Shown: piece by piece, positions 1 to 5,512 of the stretch | Position numbering within the stretch: the stretch's first letter is position 1 | Layout of the letters: each line of letters opens with the position of its first letter | The notes under the pieces: generated by a model | The model's input: the letters and a program-made list of their open reading frames with translations, nothing else | Database searches by the model: none | Told to the model about the DNA's origin: nothing | DNA from: Armatimonadota bacterium | GTDB lineage: Bacteria; Armatimonadota; Fimbriimonadia; Fimbriimonadales; Fimbriimonadaceae | Length of the DNA stretch: 8,450 nt | Assembly (NCBI GenBank): GCA_023428805.1 | Contig: JAEYWW010000126.1 | Coordinates: 1-8,450 of the forward strand | Direction: 5' to 3' | Position numbers and translations under genes: made by a program

Positions 1-24
1 CCATGACATACCTCTCGTCGGAGT

Positions 25-243
25 GCTCGACCTGGGTCGAGCTCTGGAGTGAGCACCTTGGTGCTCCTGCGCGACGAAGAGCGCTTTGAGGAGGTTTGAA
101 AGCGGCATGGCCTCACAGGAGTTCGGCCCTCCAAGAAAAGTTGCGATGGAGGGCCGAGCTCCCGCGAGGCTCTTCTCCCTCCCAAGTTCTGGAAAGGACC
201 GCTCCGCTTCAGCGGGGCCGTCGGATTTCCGCACTTCAGTGCG
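25..243. repeat. Cluster of inverted repeats in gene-free DNA
   Basis: No convincing gene is visible in 1-290. Instead there are closely spaced inverted repeats: 25-42 (GCTCGACC, 2-nt loop, GGTCGAGC), 51-66 (GAGCACC, TT, GGTGCTC), 82-104 (CGCTTT/AAAGCG, 11-nt loop), 118-162 (15-bp stem with one G-T pair, 15-nt loop), 197-222 (GAC then GCTCCGCT, loop TC, AGCGGGGC then GTC, with one mismatch and one G-T pair) and 230-243 (CGCAC, TTCA, GTGCG). The stems differ in sequence, so this is not a simple repeat array. None apart from the separate hairpin at 258-271 is followed by a clear T-run. They could be a structured RNA, the 3' region of a gene left of the window, or intergenic palindromic elements. 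I do not recognise the family. The pairings are directly visible; any function is inference. Confidence 0.6.
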
Positions 244-250
244 CAGAGGT

Positions 251-271
251 TCAAAAGGGCGGCTCGCCGCC
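251..271 (-). terminator. Rho-independent terminator of the DUF1275 gene
   Basis: Read on the minus strand, this is GGCGGC, loop GA, GCCGCC, followed at once by CTTTT. It begins about 20 bases after the TAG stop of the DUF1275 gene at 292-294. The short GC-only stem with a T-run on the correct side is a standard intrinsic terminator. The T-run is only four long, so strength is uncertain. Confidence 0.65.
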
Positions 272-291
272 ATGCCACAGGGCGAATGATG

Positions 292-951
292 CTATTCCCG
301 ACCTGACTTTGCCGTGCGGAATTTCTCGCGGCCTGCCCAGGCGGCGAGGATCGCGGCGAAGCCTGCACTGAGCCAGAGGCTGCTCATGTCGATATGCTGG
401 TGGGCGAGCGCGCCGGAAGCGGCGCCCAGCACGAGGCCGACCCAGATGATGAGATAGCGCAGGATGTCGCGCTTCTGCCCGCCGTGGAAGGAATCGGCGA
501 TTGCGTGGCCCATCCGCACGAGGTTGCCGGTCATGTAGGTCAGTCCGATGCTGATGCTGTTGCGCCTGAGCACGGTGTTCTCCAGGCCCATCGCCATCAC
601 CATGCAGGCCGTGCCGAGCCGGACATGCATCGCGGCGTGCAGCATCGCTCCCACAGCGAGCAGACCGGCCACGCTCCAGAGCACGGCGGGGCGGCGGCGG
701 TCTTCGCCCACCTTGCGCGAGAGCAGCGAGCCCCCGACCACCCCCGCCACAAAAAGAACGATGAGCCCGAGAGCCAGCAGAACCCATTCGGCATTGCCCC
801 GGCCCGCTCCGATCCCCATCCGCGTGGTGTTCCCGCTCATGAACGAGACGAAGAATCCGCCCAGATCGAGAAACCCGATCGCATCCACGTACCCCGCCAG
901 CAGCGAAAGGCACGCCCCGAAGGCAACCGATCGCCGATTCAGACTCTGCAT
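292..951 (-). CDS. DUF1275 (YoaK family) integral membrane protein
   Basis: The 219-residue product matches the DUF1275/YoaK family of small inner-membrane proteins, whose transport or signalling role is not established. It has the family's two-half layout. Residues 19-47 contain AGYVDAIGFLDLGGFF followed by FMSGNTTRMG, and residues 120-148 repeat the pattern with MGLENTVLRR and TYMTGNLVRMG. About six hydrophobic segments are visible, near residues 10-36, 55-76, 88-108, 112-124, 164-184 and 190-207. The length is normal for the family and the gene appears intact. The ATG at 949-951 is preceded by only a weak ribosome binding site. It lies 24 bp downstream of the stop of a truncated prepilin-like gene on the same strand, so its original promoter may have lain upstream of that gene. 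A terminator hairpin follows at 258-271. The family call is firm; substrate and role are unknown. Confidence 0.88.
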   Translation of the reverse strand: MQSLNRRSVAFGACLSLLAGYVDAIGFLDLGGFFVSFMSGNTTRMGIGAGRGNAEWVLLALGLIVLFVAGVVGGSLLSRKVGEDRRRPAVLWSVAGLLAVGAMLHAAMHVRLGTACMVMAMGLENTVLRRNSISIGLTYMTGNLVRMGHAIADSFHGGQKRDILRYLIIWVGLVLGAASGALAHQHIDMSSLWLSAGFAAILAAWAGREKFRTAKSGRE

Positions 952-975
952 GACTCAATCATCATGGCACTCAGC

Positions 976-1188
976 TTATGATTCGGTCACTCCCCACATA
1001 TTGTCGGTCGGAGATTTGTAGGTCGCCTCGAATGGCATGGCTTTGGCGTGGCCGTCCATGAAGTTGAAGAGCTGGACTTTGCCGTAGCGGCCATGGCCGC
1101 GTTTTTCCCGGGGCAATCCATGCAGATTTTCGTTCCACTCGCCTTCGAGCTGGCCGTTCCAATCCTCGCACTGCGGATCGCCCGCGAG
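976..1188 (-). pseudogene. 3' remnant of an H-X9-DG prepilin-like gene
   Basis: The minus-strand frame ending at TAA 976-978 gives about 70 residues that look like the C-terminus of an Armatimonadota-style prepilin-like protein: GDPQCEDWNGQLEGEW, then RYGKVQLFNFMDGHAKAM and a tail ending in NMWGVTES. The part RYGKVQLFNFMDGH corresponds to the H-X9-DG motif, with Tyr in place of the usual His; the intact copy at 1774-2544 has [14 protein letters not shown]. The resemblance ends near 1188. Beyond that, this frame is only the antisense of the mntR-like remnant. The N-terminal FTLIE helix and all central sequence are absent and are not found elsewhere between here and 1773. I infer that the 5' roughly two thirds was deleted. 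The DUF1275 gene lies 24 bp downstream on the same strand. Confidence 0.6.
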
Positions 1189-1404
1189 GGGCTGGTCGAA
1201 GTCGAGCCCCGAAAATTCATCCGCCTGACGCCCAAGGGCCGCAAGATTGCGGAGATGAGCGCGGAGAGGCATGAGGTCGTCCGCGAGTTCCTCATCCGCA
1301 TCGGCGTCGCCGCAGAGCAGGCGGATATTGATTCGGAAGGAATCGAGCACCACGTCAGCCCCATCACACTCGACGCAATGCGGGCTTGGATTTCCAAGCC
1401 CTGA
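1180..1404 (+). pseudogene. 3' remnant of an MntR/DtxR-type metal-dependent regulator
   Basis: From about 1180 to the TGA at 1402-1404, the plus-strand frame reads AREGLVEVEPRKFIRLTPKG, then AERHEVVREFL and DSEGIEHHVS. This matches MntR-type DtxR-family repressors from about residue 48 of the roughly 140-residue family protein onward. The four metal ligands of this half in Bacillus subtilis MntR (H77, E99, E102, H103) have counterparts in RHEVV and SEGIEHH. The winged-helix DNA-binding half, with the other two ligands (D8, E11), is missing. Upstream of 1180 the frame continues open to an ATG at 1048, but those residues are the antisense of the prepilin remnant and show no helix-turn-helix. 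An expressed chimera of 118 residues is possible, but no ribosome binding site is evident. I infer a truncated, non-functional regulator. Confidence 0.68.
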
Positions 1405-1662
1405 GCTCACGATTACGCATCTGCACCCGTTTTGTTCTAAGATTCTTCGCGAAGCGGGATTATGGTGGAGCAGACGTCATTCAGCGCGAACATCAACTCC
1501 CTATTCCACGCACACAGATATCTGCTTCCGAGAAGCGGCACTGATCGACCAGAACTGGCCGACACTGGACAAGCAGACTTCGGCTCGGCGATGGCGGGCG
1601 CAGTTCATTGCGAATTTCCAGCGGAATGCCGGAGGTGACTGTCTTAACGGGAGTTGCAAATC
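1405..1662. other. Intergenic stretch without a recognised gene
   Basis: No reading frame here gives a recognisable protein. A plus-strand frame stays open to 1666 but overlaps the mntR-like remnant in a different frame and its sequence is not protein-like. Small palindromes occur: CTTCGCGAAG at 1445-1454, CAGATATCTG at 1515-1524, and a 5-bp hairpin GCTTC/GAAGC at 1524-1536. None is followed by a T-run. This may be decayed DNA left beside the truncated genes. Confidence 0.45.
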
Positions 1663-1690
1663 TTGACGAAAAAGTGTTGCATCATCAAAT
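1663..1690 (+). promoter_or_regulatory. Possible sigma-70-type promoter of the prepilin operon
   Basis: TTGACG at 1663-1668 is followed after 16 bp by TCAAAT at 1685-1690, which matches four of six bases of the usual -10 box. It sits in the AT-richer stretch 1650-1760 upstream of the first operon gene and would give a leader of about 75 bases. The -35 box is good and the -10 box is weak, so this is a proposal only. Confidence 0.35.
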
Positions 1691-1773
1691 CAGACAAGGA
1701 CCAATTATTCCGGAGAAAGTAATTTTGAGTCATCAAAAAACATGATTAGTTCTGGCAAAACGCCGGCACGACC

Positions 1774-2544
1774 ATGAAGAGACGCATCCAGGCTTTCACC
1801 CTGATTGAACTGCTCGTCGTCATCGCGATCATCGCGATCCTCGCAGCGATCCTGTTCCCAGTTTTCGCCCAGGCCAAGGAAGCCGCCAAGAAGACCTCCA
1901 GCATCTCCAACGTGAGGCAGCTTGGAACGGCGACTATGCTCTACACCTCCGACTACGACGACACGGTGTTCCACGCCTACTACTTCGGCGCCGCTGGTCA
2001 GACGACTCCCGACAACATGGGCGCCTTCCGATGGCCGTGGCTCATGGTTCCGTACACCAAGAACCGCCAGATCTTCCGCTCGCCGTCCGACACGATGGAC
2101 ATGAGCATCACCATCTGCGGCGGTCCCTGCCGGGGCGAGAGCAACCCGTATCTCGGCTATCTCTGGGGCCTCTTCCCGAGCTACGGCTTCAACTGGTTCT
2201 ATCTTGCGCCGGACGCGCAGTGGGATCCGTCGACTTCCCCCGCACTCGCCATGACCTCGCGCAGCGTCGGTCTTTCGATGACTTCTGTGGGAGATCCGTC
2301 GGGCACGATCCTCTTCGCGGACAGCGTCTACGGTGAGAGCGCAACCTCCACCAACATCGGCATGGGCTACTACACGATCAACCCGCCCGCGATGTGGACC
2401 GGCAACCCGCCGCTCACCCGAACCTCCTACGGCTTCGTCTGGCCCCGCCACAACAACGCCGCCGTCACCTCCTTCACGGATGGCCACGTCAAACTGACGC
2501 ACATCTCCAAGCTGCAGGACCCGACCATCTGGGATCGAGAGTAG
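1774..2544 (+). CDS. Prepilin-like secreted protein with H-X9-DG C-terminus
   Basis: The 256-residue protein has a type IV pilin/pseudopilin N-terminus: a short basic leader (MKRRIQA), then FTLIELLVV and a hydrophobic helix to about residue 32. Prepilin peptidase would be expected to cut before Phe8; the residue before the cut is Ala, not the usual Gly. The helix is followed by [11 protein letters not shown] and [19 protein letters not shown], wording typical of the large prepilin family in Armatimonadota and related to DUF1559 proteins. The C-terminus carries H226-X9-D236-G237 ([14 protein letters not shown]). Such proteins are anchored by the N-terminal helix and expose the rest outside the inner membrane; individual roles are unknown. 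No clear ribosome binding site precedes the ATG, but the leader fixes the start. It is the first gene of a four-gene operon, 3 bp before the next. It appears complete. Confidence 0.9.
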   Translation: MKRRIQAFTLIELLVVIAIIAILAAILFPVFAQAKEAAKKTSSISNVRQLGTATMLYTSDYDDTVFHAYYFGAAGQTTPDNMGAFRWPWLMVPYTKNRQIFRSPSDTMDMSITICGGPCRGESNPYLGYLWGLFPSYGFNWFYLAPDAQWDPSTSPALAMTSRSVGLSMTSVGDPSGTILFADSVYGESATSTNIGMGYYTINPPAMWTGNPPLTRTSYGFVWPRHNNAAVTSFTDGHVKLTHISKLQDPTIWDRE

Positions 2545-2547
2545 GGC

Positions 2548-2754
2548 ATGGACGACAACAAGAAGAAGCTCATTTGGATCGGCGCGCTCGTTCTGGGCGC
2601 CCTGGTGATCTTCGGGTTCCAAATGGCGAAGCCGAGCGATCCCTCCAAGCCGACCGCGCATGTTGAGGCCGGTGCAACTCCGGTCTACAACACGCCGGAA
2701 GAGACGGTGGACGCCGCAGGCAATCCGGTGTTCGAGGGGATGCACGGGCGCTGA
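2548..2754 (+). CDS. Small single-pass membrane protein, 68 residues
   Basis: The product starts with a basic stretch (MDDNKKK), followed by one hydrophobic segment at residues 8-25 (LIWIGALVLGALVIFGFQ), then a polar, Pro-rich tail. By the positive-inside rule the tail should lie outside the cytoplasmic membrane. I recognise no domain. The gene begins 3 bp after the prepilin stop, with a purine-rich AGTAGGG just before the ATG. Its TGA overlaps the next start (TGATG, the ATG at 2754-2756). This coupling is the main evidence that it is real. It may be an accessory membrane partner of the prepilin or of the two exported proteins that follow, which is inference from position only. Confidence 0.75.
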   Translation: MDDNKKKLIWIGALVLGALVIFGFQMAKPSDPSKPTAHVEAGATPVYNTPEETVDAAGNPVFEGMHGR

Positions 2755-3446
2755 TGGTCGGAACCTTGATCGCTCTGGGCGTCCTCGCCCAGACTCAGCC
2801 TGCGCCGAAGCCCGATCCGGCCGCCTATTCTCTGCTTGAGAAGGCGAGCATGGCCCGCTCCACGATGCCTGCAAACGTCGCCCGAATTGAGGGCGACGTT
2901 CAGGTCACCGAGGATGCCGGAACTTTCAAAGGAAAGTTCAGCTTTGATGTCGAAGATGGCACACAGGTGAATGCCGACGCCATGCCCGAGGAGGTTCTGA
3001 ACCGCCTTGACGCGCAGATTTCCAGCATCTACGGTCATCGGCGATCAGGAACTTTCGCTCAAGGCGACGGGCGGCATCCGCTGACTTTCACGGGCGAAGA
3101 GGGTCCGCTCGGCAAGCGAATCGCACTGAATGATTCGTTGAAGTCGTTCTACCGGGTTCGCGGCGACGAGATCACCGAGGTGGATCGGGTGATGGGTGGC
3201 TACCGCTTCATCATCTCCATTGTTGAGAACACCCGGACGCAGGACGGCAAGATTCTCCCGAAGCATTTCAGCGTGGCCCGGTTCGACAAGGATGGCAAAA
3301 TCCTTGCGAATGATGTTTTCACTGACGAATATGTGCAGGTTGACGGCGTTTGGCTGATCAAAAGCCGCCGCGTCATCTCCGCCAAGAACATGAAGATCAC
3401 CTCGGTCGAGACGGTCTTCAACAACATGAAACTGATCCGAAAATGA
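2754..3446 (+). CDS. DUF3386-like exported protein
   Basis: The 230-residue product has a short hydrophobic start (MVGTLIALGVLAQ) and a Pro-rich stretch, then a body that resembles DUF3386. It begins with an early helix (AYSLLEKASMARS), followed by strands such as GDVQVTEDAGTFKGKFSF. Next is a helix with PEEVLNRLDAQISSIYGHRR, and the protein ends in beta segments including VFTDEYVQVDGVWLIKSRRV and ETVFNNMKLI. Length and segment order fit DUF3386, known from cyanobacteria, Planctomycetes and plants and of unknown function. The signal sequence is unusually short and lacks a basic n-region, so export is likely but not certain. The start overlaps the previous stop by one base, and its TGA overlaps the next ATG (ATGA, 3443-3446), so translation is probably coupled. 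The family call is from recognition of overall pattern. Confidence 0.72.
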   Translation: MVGTLIALGVLAQTQPAPKPDPAAYSLLEKASMARSTMPANVARIEGDVQVTEDAGTFKGKFSFDVEDGTQVNADAMPEEVLNRLDAQISSIYGHRRSGTFAQGDGRHPLTFTGEEGPLGKRIALNDSLKSFYRVRGDEITEVDRVMGGYRFIISIVENTRTQDGKILPKHFSVARFDKDGKILANDVFTDEYVQVDGVWLIKSRRVISAKNMKITSVETVFNNMKLIRK

Positions 3447-4090
3447 AGAAGATTCTTTTGTGCTTGGCGGCTTTCTCCGCCGTTGCGGCCGCCCAGGCCC
3501 ACTTTGTCTATGCGGTCATCGCCGACAACACAATGAAGGTCGGCCTTGAAGAATGGCCCGGCGATTCGGATGTTCCGAACATCGCGGGCAAGGGTGAAAA
3601 GCTGCAGTTCTTCGGTGTTGGGCGAAAGGCTTTGAAAGGCAAACTCAGCGATGACGGATTCCTCCGTGCAGACCTGAACGGCGCGAAGGTTGCGGGGGCC
3701 GAAATTCGATATGGCGTCCTCGACAAGGGGGCGACATTCCTCCTTGACTACCACGCCAAGGCTGCGGTGGATGGCGAATCAGCCAAGCAGATTGTAGGTT
3801 TGGGTGTTGAACTTGTCCTGAACAAGGATGCCGAGGGCTGGTATGTCCAGGTCATGAAGGACAAGAAGCCGGTCAACGAAGTTGAACTGACCTTGGAACT
3901 TCCCGGCGTGGGCCGGCAAACTGCCGGCAACACAGGCAAGAAGGGACTCTTCCGACTCGAAGTGAATGAACCCGGCCGGGTCATCATCCGTGGCTTGGTC
4001 AAAACACCGGTTGAAGGCGAGTTTGAAGGGAAGAAGTATCCCGAGCATCGCGCCTATTCGACACTGGTCGTCAACCAGGTCGCCCCCTGA
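3443..4090 (+). CDS. DUF4198-like periplasmic or secreted protein
   Basis: The 215-residue protein starts MKKILLCLAAFSAVAAAQA, a classic signal peptide, with likely cleavage after Ala19 so that the mature chain begins His-Phe-Val-Tyr. The frame stays open upstream to 3350, but the ATG at 3443 is preferred because the signal peptide begins there and ATGA overlaps the previous stop. The body resembles the DUF4198 family, which has an Ig-like beta fold and includes proteins annotated with nickel or cobalt uptake. Visible family features are the early AHFVY segment, EIRYGVLDKG near residues 87-96, FLLDYHAKA near 99-107, an Ig-like part ending near LEVNEPGRVIIRG (172-184) and the C-terminal KYPEHRAYSTLVV (198-210). 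Length is typical. Mature His20, His104 and His202 could bind metal, but that is inference. A terminator follows. Confidence 0.75.
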   Translation: MKKILLCLAAFSAVAAAQAHFVYAVIADNTMKVGLEEWPGDSDVPNIAGKGEKLQFFGVGRKALKGKLSDDGFLRADLNGAKVAGAEIRYGVLDKGATFLLDYHAKAAVDGESAKQIVGLGVELVLNKDAEGWYVQVMKDKKPVNEVELTLELPGVGRQTAGNTGKKGLFRLEVNEPGRVIIRGLVKTPVEGEFEGKKYPEHRAYSTLVVNQVAP

Positions 4091-4116
4091 TTTCGTTTCC
4101 TCTCAGACAGTCGAAC

Positions 4117-4144
4117 GGGCGGTTGCCCCAACAGCCGCCCTCAT
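4117..4144 (+). terminator. Rho-independent terminator after the four-gene operon
   Basis: GGGCGG at 4117-4122 pairs with CCGCCC at 4135-4140; inner TTG (4123-4125) can also pair with CAA (4129-4131). The stem is followed by TCATTTT. It begins 26 bases after the stop of the DUF4198-like gene and ends before the ribosome binding site of the next gene, which fits the end of the operon transcript. Confidence 0.65.
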
Positions 4145-4151
4145 TTTCCCT

Positions 4152-4156
4152 AGAGG
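4152..4156 (+). promoter_or_regulatory. Ribosome binding site that fixes the start at 4165
   Basis: AGAGG lies 8 bases before the ATG at 4165-4167. It supports this start over an in-frame ATG at 4123, which falls inside the terminator hairpin. Confidence 0.6.
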
Positions 4157-4164
4157 TTAAAGTC

Positions 4165-4545
4165 ATGAATCATGAGAATTCCAGCATCATCGCCCGCAGC
4201 GACTATGGGTTTGTGAGACAGTGTCTCGCGGGATGCGTTCACCTGACTTTTGCCAGTATCACCATGCACTTCGGAACGGCGTGTGAATTCGAAGCTCTGA
4301 TTGACTTGGTTGAATCTGAGGAGCGCGTCCGCGCGGTTGGGAATGGCCTCGAAATCAGCTACGGCTGGCATACGATGGCGTTGGATGAGCCTGCTTCTCG
4401 TGCGCTTGTTGACCTGCTGCGCATGGCGCGAGAAGAAATCGCCTGGCGGCACGGAAGGTTGACTCTGACGGACGACGGATGCCGCAGGCTTCTGGGCTTG
4501 CCTCCCACGTCGCCTCGCCAGATTTGGATGAGCGACGGAGCTTAG
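4165..4545 (+). CDS. Small conserved-looking protein of unknown function
   Basis: The product has 126 residues and no signal peptide or membrane segment, so it should be cytoplasmic. Residues 20-50 run CLAGCVHLTFASITMHFG and then CEFEALIDLVE: two short beta strands followed by a helix, with Cys20, Cys24 and His26 close together. This resembles small proteins in which an IHL...strand...EF.AL helix pattern follows a Cys-rich turn (a DUF6686-like look), but I cannot claim membership. The C-terminal half has helices around residues 72-92 and ends SPRQIWMSDGA. The gene has its own ribosome binding site after a terminator, so it is probably transcribed separately from the operon. Its TAG stop overlaps by 4 bp the TAA stop of the convergent gene. 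The minus strand is also open here, but it gives no recognisable protein and no good start. Confidence 0.65.
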   Translation: MNHENSSIIARSDYGFVRQCLAGCVHLTFASITMHFGTACEFEALIDLVESEERVRAVGNGLEISYGWHTMALDEPASRALVDLLRMAREEIAWRHGRLTLTDDGCRRLLGLPPTSPRQIWMSDGA

Positions 4546-5453
4546 CGGTCGGCCAACGGAATCTCTTCGATCACCCAGACCTCGAATTGTGAGACGCTCC
4601 AAAGTGGCGTGCCTGATGGAGGATCAACGGTGATGCTGACTTCTGATTTGTTATGGATGAACTGCAGATCTATGACAAAATCACCAATTCCCCAGCGGTT
4701 GACCCGATCTTGAATAGGCTCATACCACATCCCGCAGACCTCGCCATCAACCAGCACCCGCGCCCTCTGTCTCCCGTGGAATCGGTCGTAGGTTTTCCTG
4801 AGGATCAACGCCTGGGGATTGAGGGGAATTTGAACGTTGAAATGGGCTGAATTCAGGTGGCTGCCGCAGGCGGCGGCATGGGCGACCCCATCTGAAAAAT
4901 GGGATTGCAGAAGCTCCAGTTCGGATAAATTCTGCACTCGCCAACTAATCGATTTAAGCAAGTCTGCGTCAGAAAGTTGACAAGAGAGAAGCTGTCGACT
5001 TCCAAGCGATTCGCTGACGAGCAGGTCTAGGTCATCGCCGGCTGCTCCGTTCCAGAACGAGAGGAGCTGCGGCGAAAGCGAGGTCCGCAGTATCTCGTGA
5101 TTTTGATTGACCTGCACACCTGGCTTTGCGATCACACTTCCTATCGTTCCGGGAGGAGCACTTTGATGCCCGGGAGACAACTTGCGTGCCGCCGCAGTCC
5201 CCATCCACACCTGAGTTTGGGCCTCTTCCTCGGCGATGACCAACCCGAATTCCTTGAATTCGACAGCCTGGTGCTCGGTCGGTGGAATTTCGACGACGCC
5301 AGCCGCATCTTCAATCCATACAAGGCCGTTCTGCGAGGAGATCACCGCTGTGCCCGAGCCCTCGAAGTCGGCGACGATTCTGCGGCCGCGATGATCGTGA
5401 TACAGAGCCTGACGCGGTTCGTAGAGATGCAATCTGTCGAGAAGCCCCGTCAT
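4542..5453 (-). CDS. Uncharacterised protein with DUF2961-like C-terminal beta domain
   Basis: From the ATG at 5451-5453 the product has 303 residues; a TTG at 5475-5477 would add eight (MGVRFPLG). The ATG is preferred because the TTG has only AGGGG two bases upstream. There is no signal peptide. The last ~90 residues resemble the C-terminal jelly-roll part of DUF2961 proteins: RKTYDRFHGRQRARVLVDGE, then GMWYEP, NRWGIGDFVIDLQF and FEVWVIEE. In DUF2961 this region carries the RQRA.V.VDGE...G.WY pattern; that family is linked to carbohydrate metabolism. The first 200 residues (strands such as GTAVISSQNGLVWIEDAAGVVEI, split here as GTAVISSQN and GLVWIEDAAG) match nothing I know and do not show the DUF2961 catalytic domain. 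The gene is divergent from mrp with a short gap and overlaps the previous convergent gene by 4 bp. The function is unknown; a sugar-related role is a weak inference. Confidence 0.75.
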   Translation of the reverse strand: MTGLLDRLHLYEPRQALYHDHRGRRIVADFEGSGTAVISSQNGLVWIEDAAGVVEIPPTEHQAVEFKEFGLVIAEEEAQTQVWMGTAAARKLSPGHQSAPPGTIGSVIAKPGVQVNQNHEILRTSLSPQLLSFWNGAAGDDLDLLVSESLGSRQLLSCQLSDADLLKSISWRVQNLSELELLQSHFSDGVAHAAACGSHLNSAHFNVQIPLNPQALILRKTYDRFHGRQRARVLVDGEVCGMWYEPIQDRVNRWGIGDFVIDLQFIHNKSEVSITVDPPSGTPLWSVSQFEVWVIEEIPLADR

Positions 5454-5481
5454 CCCAAGCGGGAAGCGTACACCCAAGACC

Positions 5482-5497
5482 CCTGTTCTTGCACAGG
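5482..5497. repeat. Short inverted repeat between divergent genes
   Basis: CCTGT (5482-5486) and ACAGG (5493-5497) are perfect inverted arms around a 6-base loop, TCTTGC. The element lies in the short gap between the minus-strand gene and mrp, 15 bases before the mrp start. It could be an operator half-site pair or chance. Confidence 0.35.
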
Positions 5498-5512
5498 TAC
5501 CATCAGGTTCAA

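Noticed and set aside
86..371. Open plus-strand frames near the left edge (86-289 and 96-371).
   Set aside because: They run through the inverted repeats and then into the antisense of the DUF1275 gene; the products are low-information, basic and unlike any protein.
394..981. A 195-residue open frame on the plus strand opposite the DUF1275 gene.
   Set aside because: It is antisense to a clear membrane-protein family; its His/Ala/Glu-rich composition is typical of an antisense GC-rich frame.
1445..1536. Palindromes CTTCGCGAAG and CAGATATCTG and a small hairpin as a possible operator or terminator.
   Set aside because: Ten-base palindromes are expected by chance at this frequency, no T-run follows, and no promoter is adjacent.
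1829..1855. Tandem ATCGCGATC-like repeats.
   Set aside because: They encode the [10 protein letters not shown] part of the pilin hydrophobic helix, so protein constraint explains them.
1705..2874. A 389-residue open frame on the minus strand opposite the prepilin gene.
   Set aside because: It is very rich in Arg, Gly and Val with no domain and lies antisense to the clearly recognisable prepilin and the following genes; long antisense frames are common at this GC content.
4150..4602. A 150-residue minus-strand frame opposite the 4165-4545 gene.
   Set aside because: The plus-strand gene has a ribosome binding site and alternating strand/helix pattern; the minus frame is Arg/Ser-rich and overlaps the end of the 4542-5453 gene on the same strand.
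5282..5512. A 77-residue N-terminal extension of Mrp.
   Set aside because: This part is antisense to the divergent gene, is Arg-rich and lies ahead of a complete MIP18 domain with its own start and ribosome binding site.
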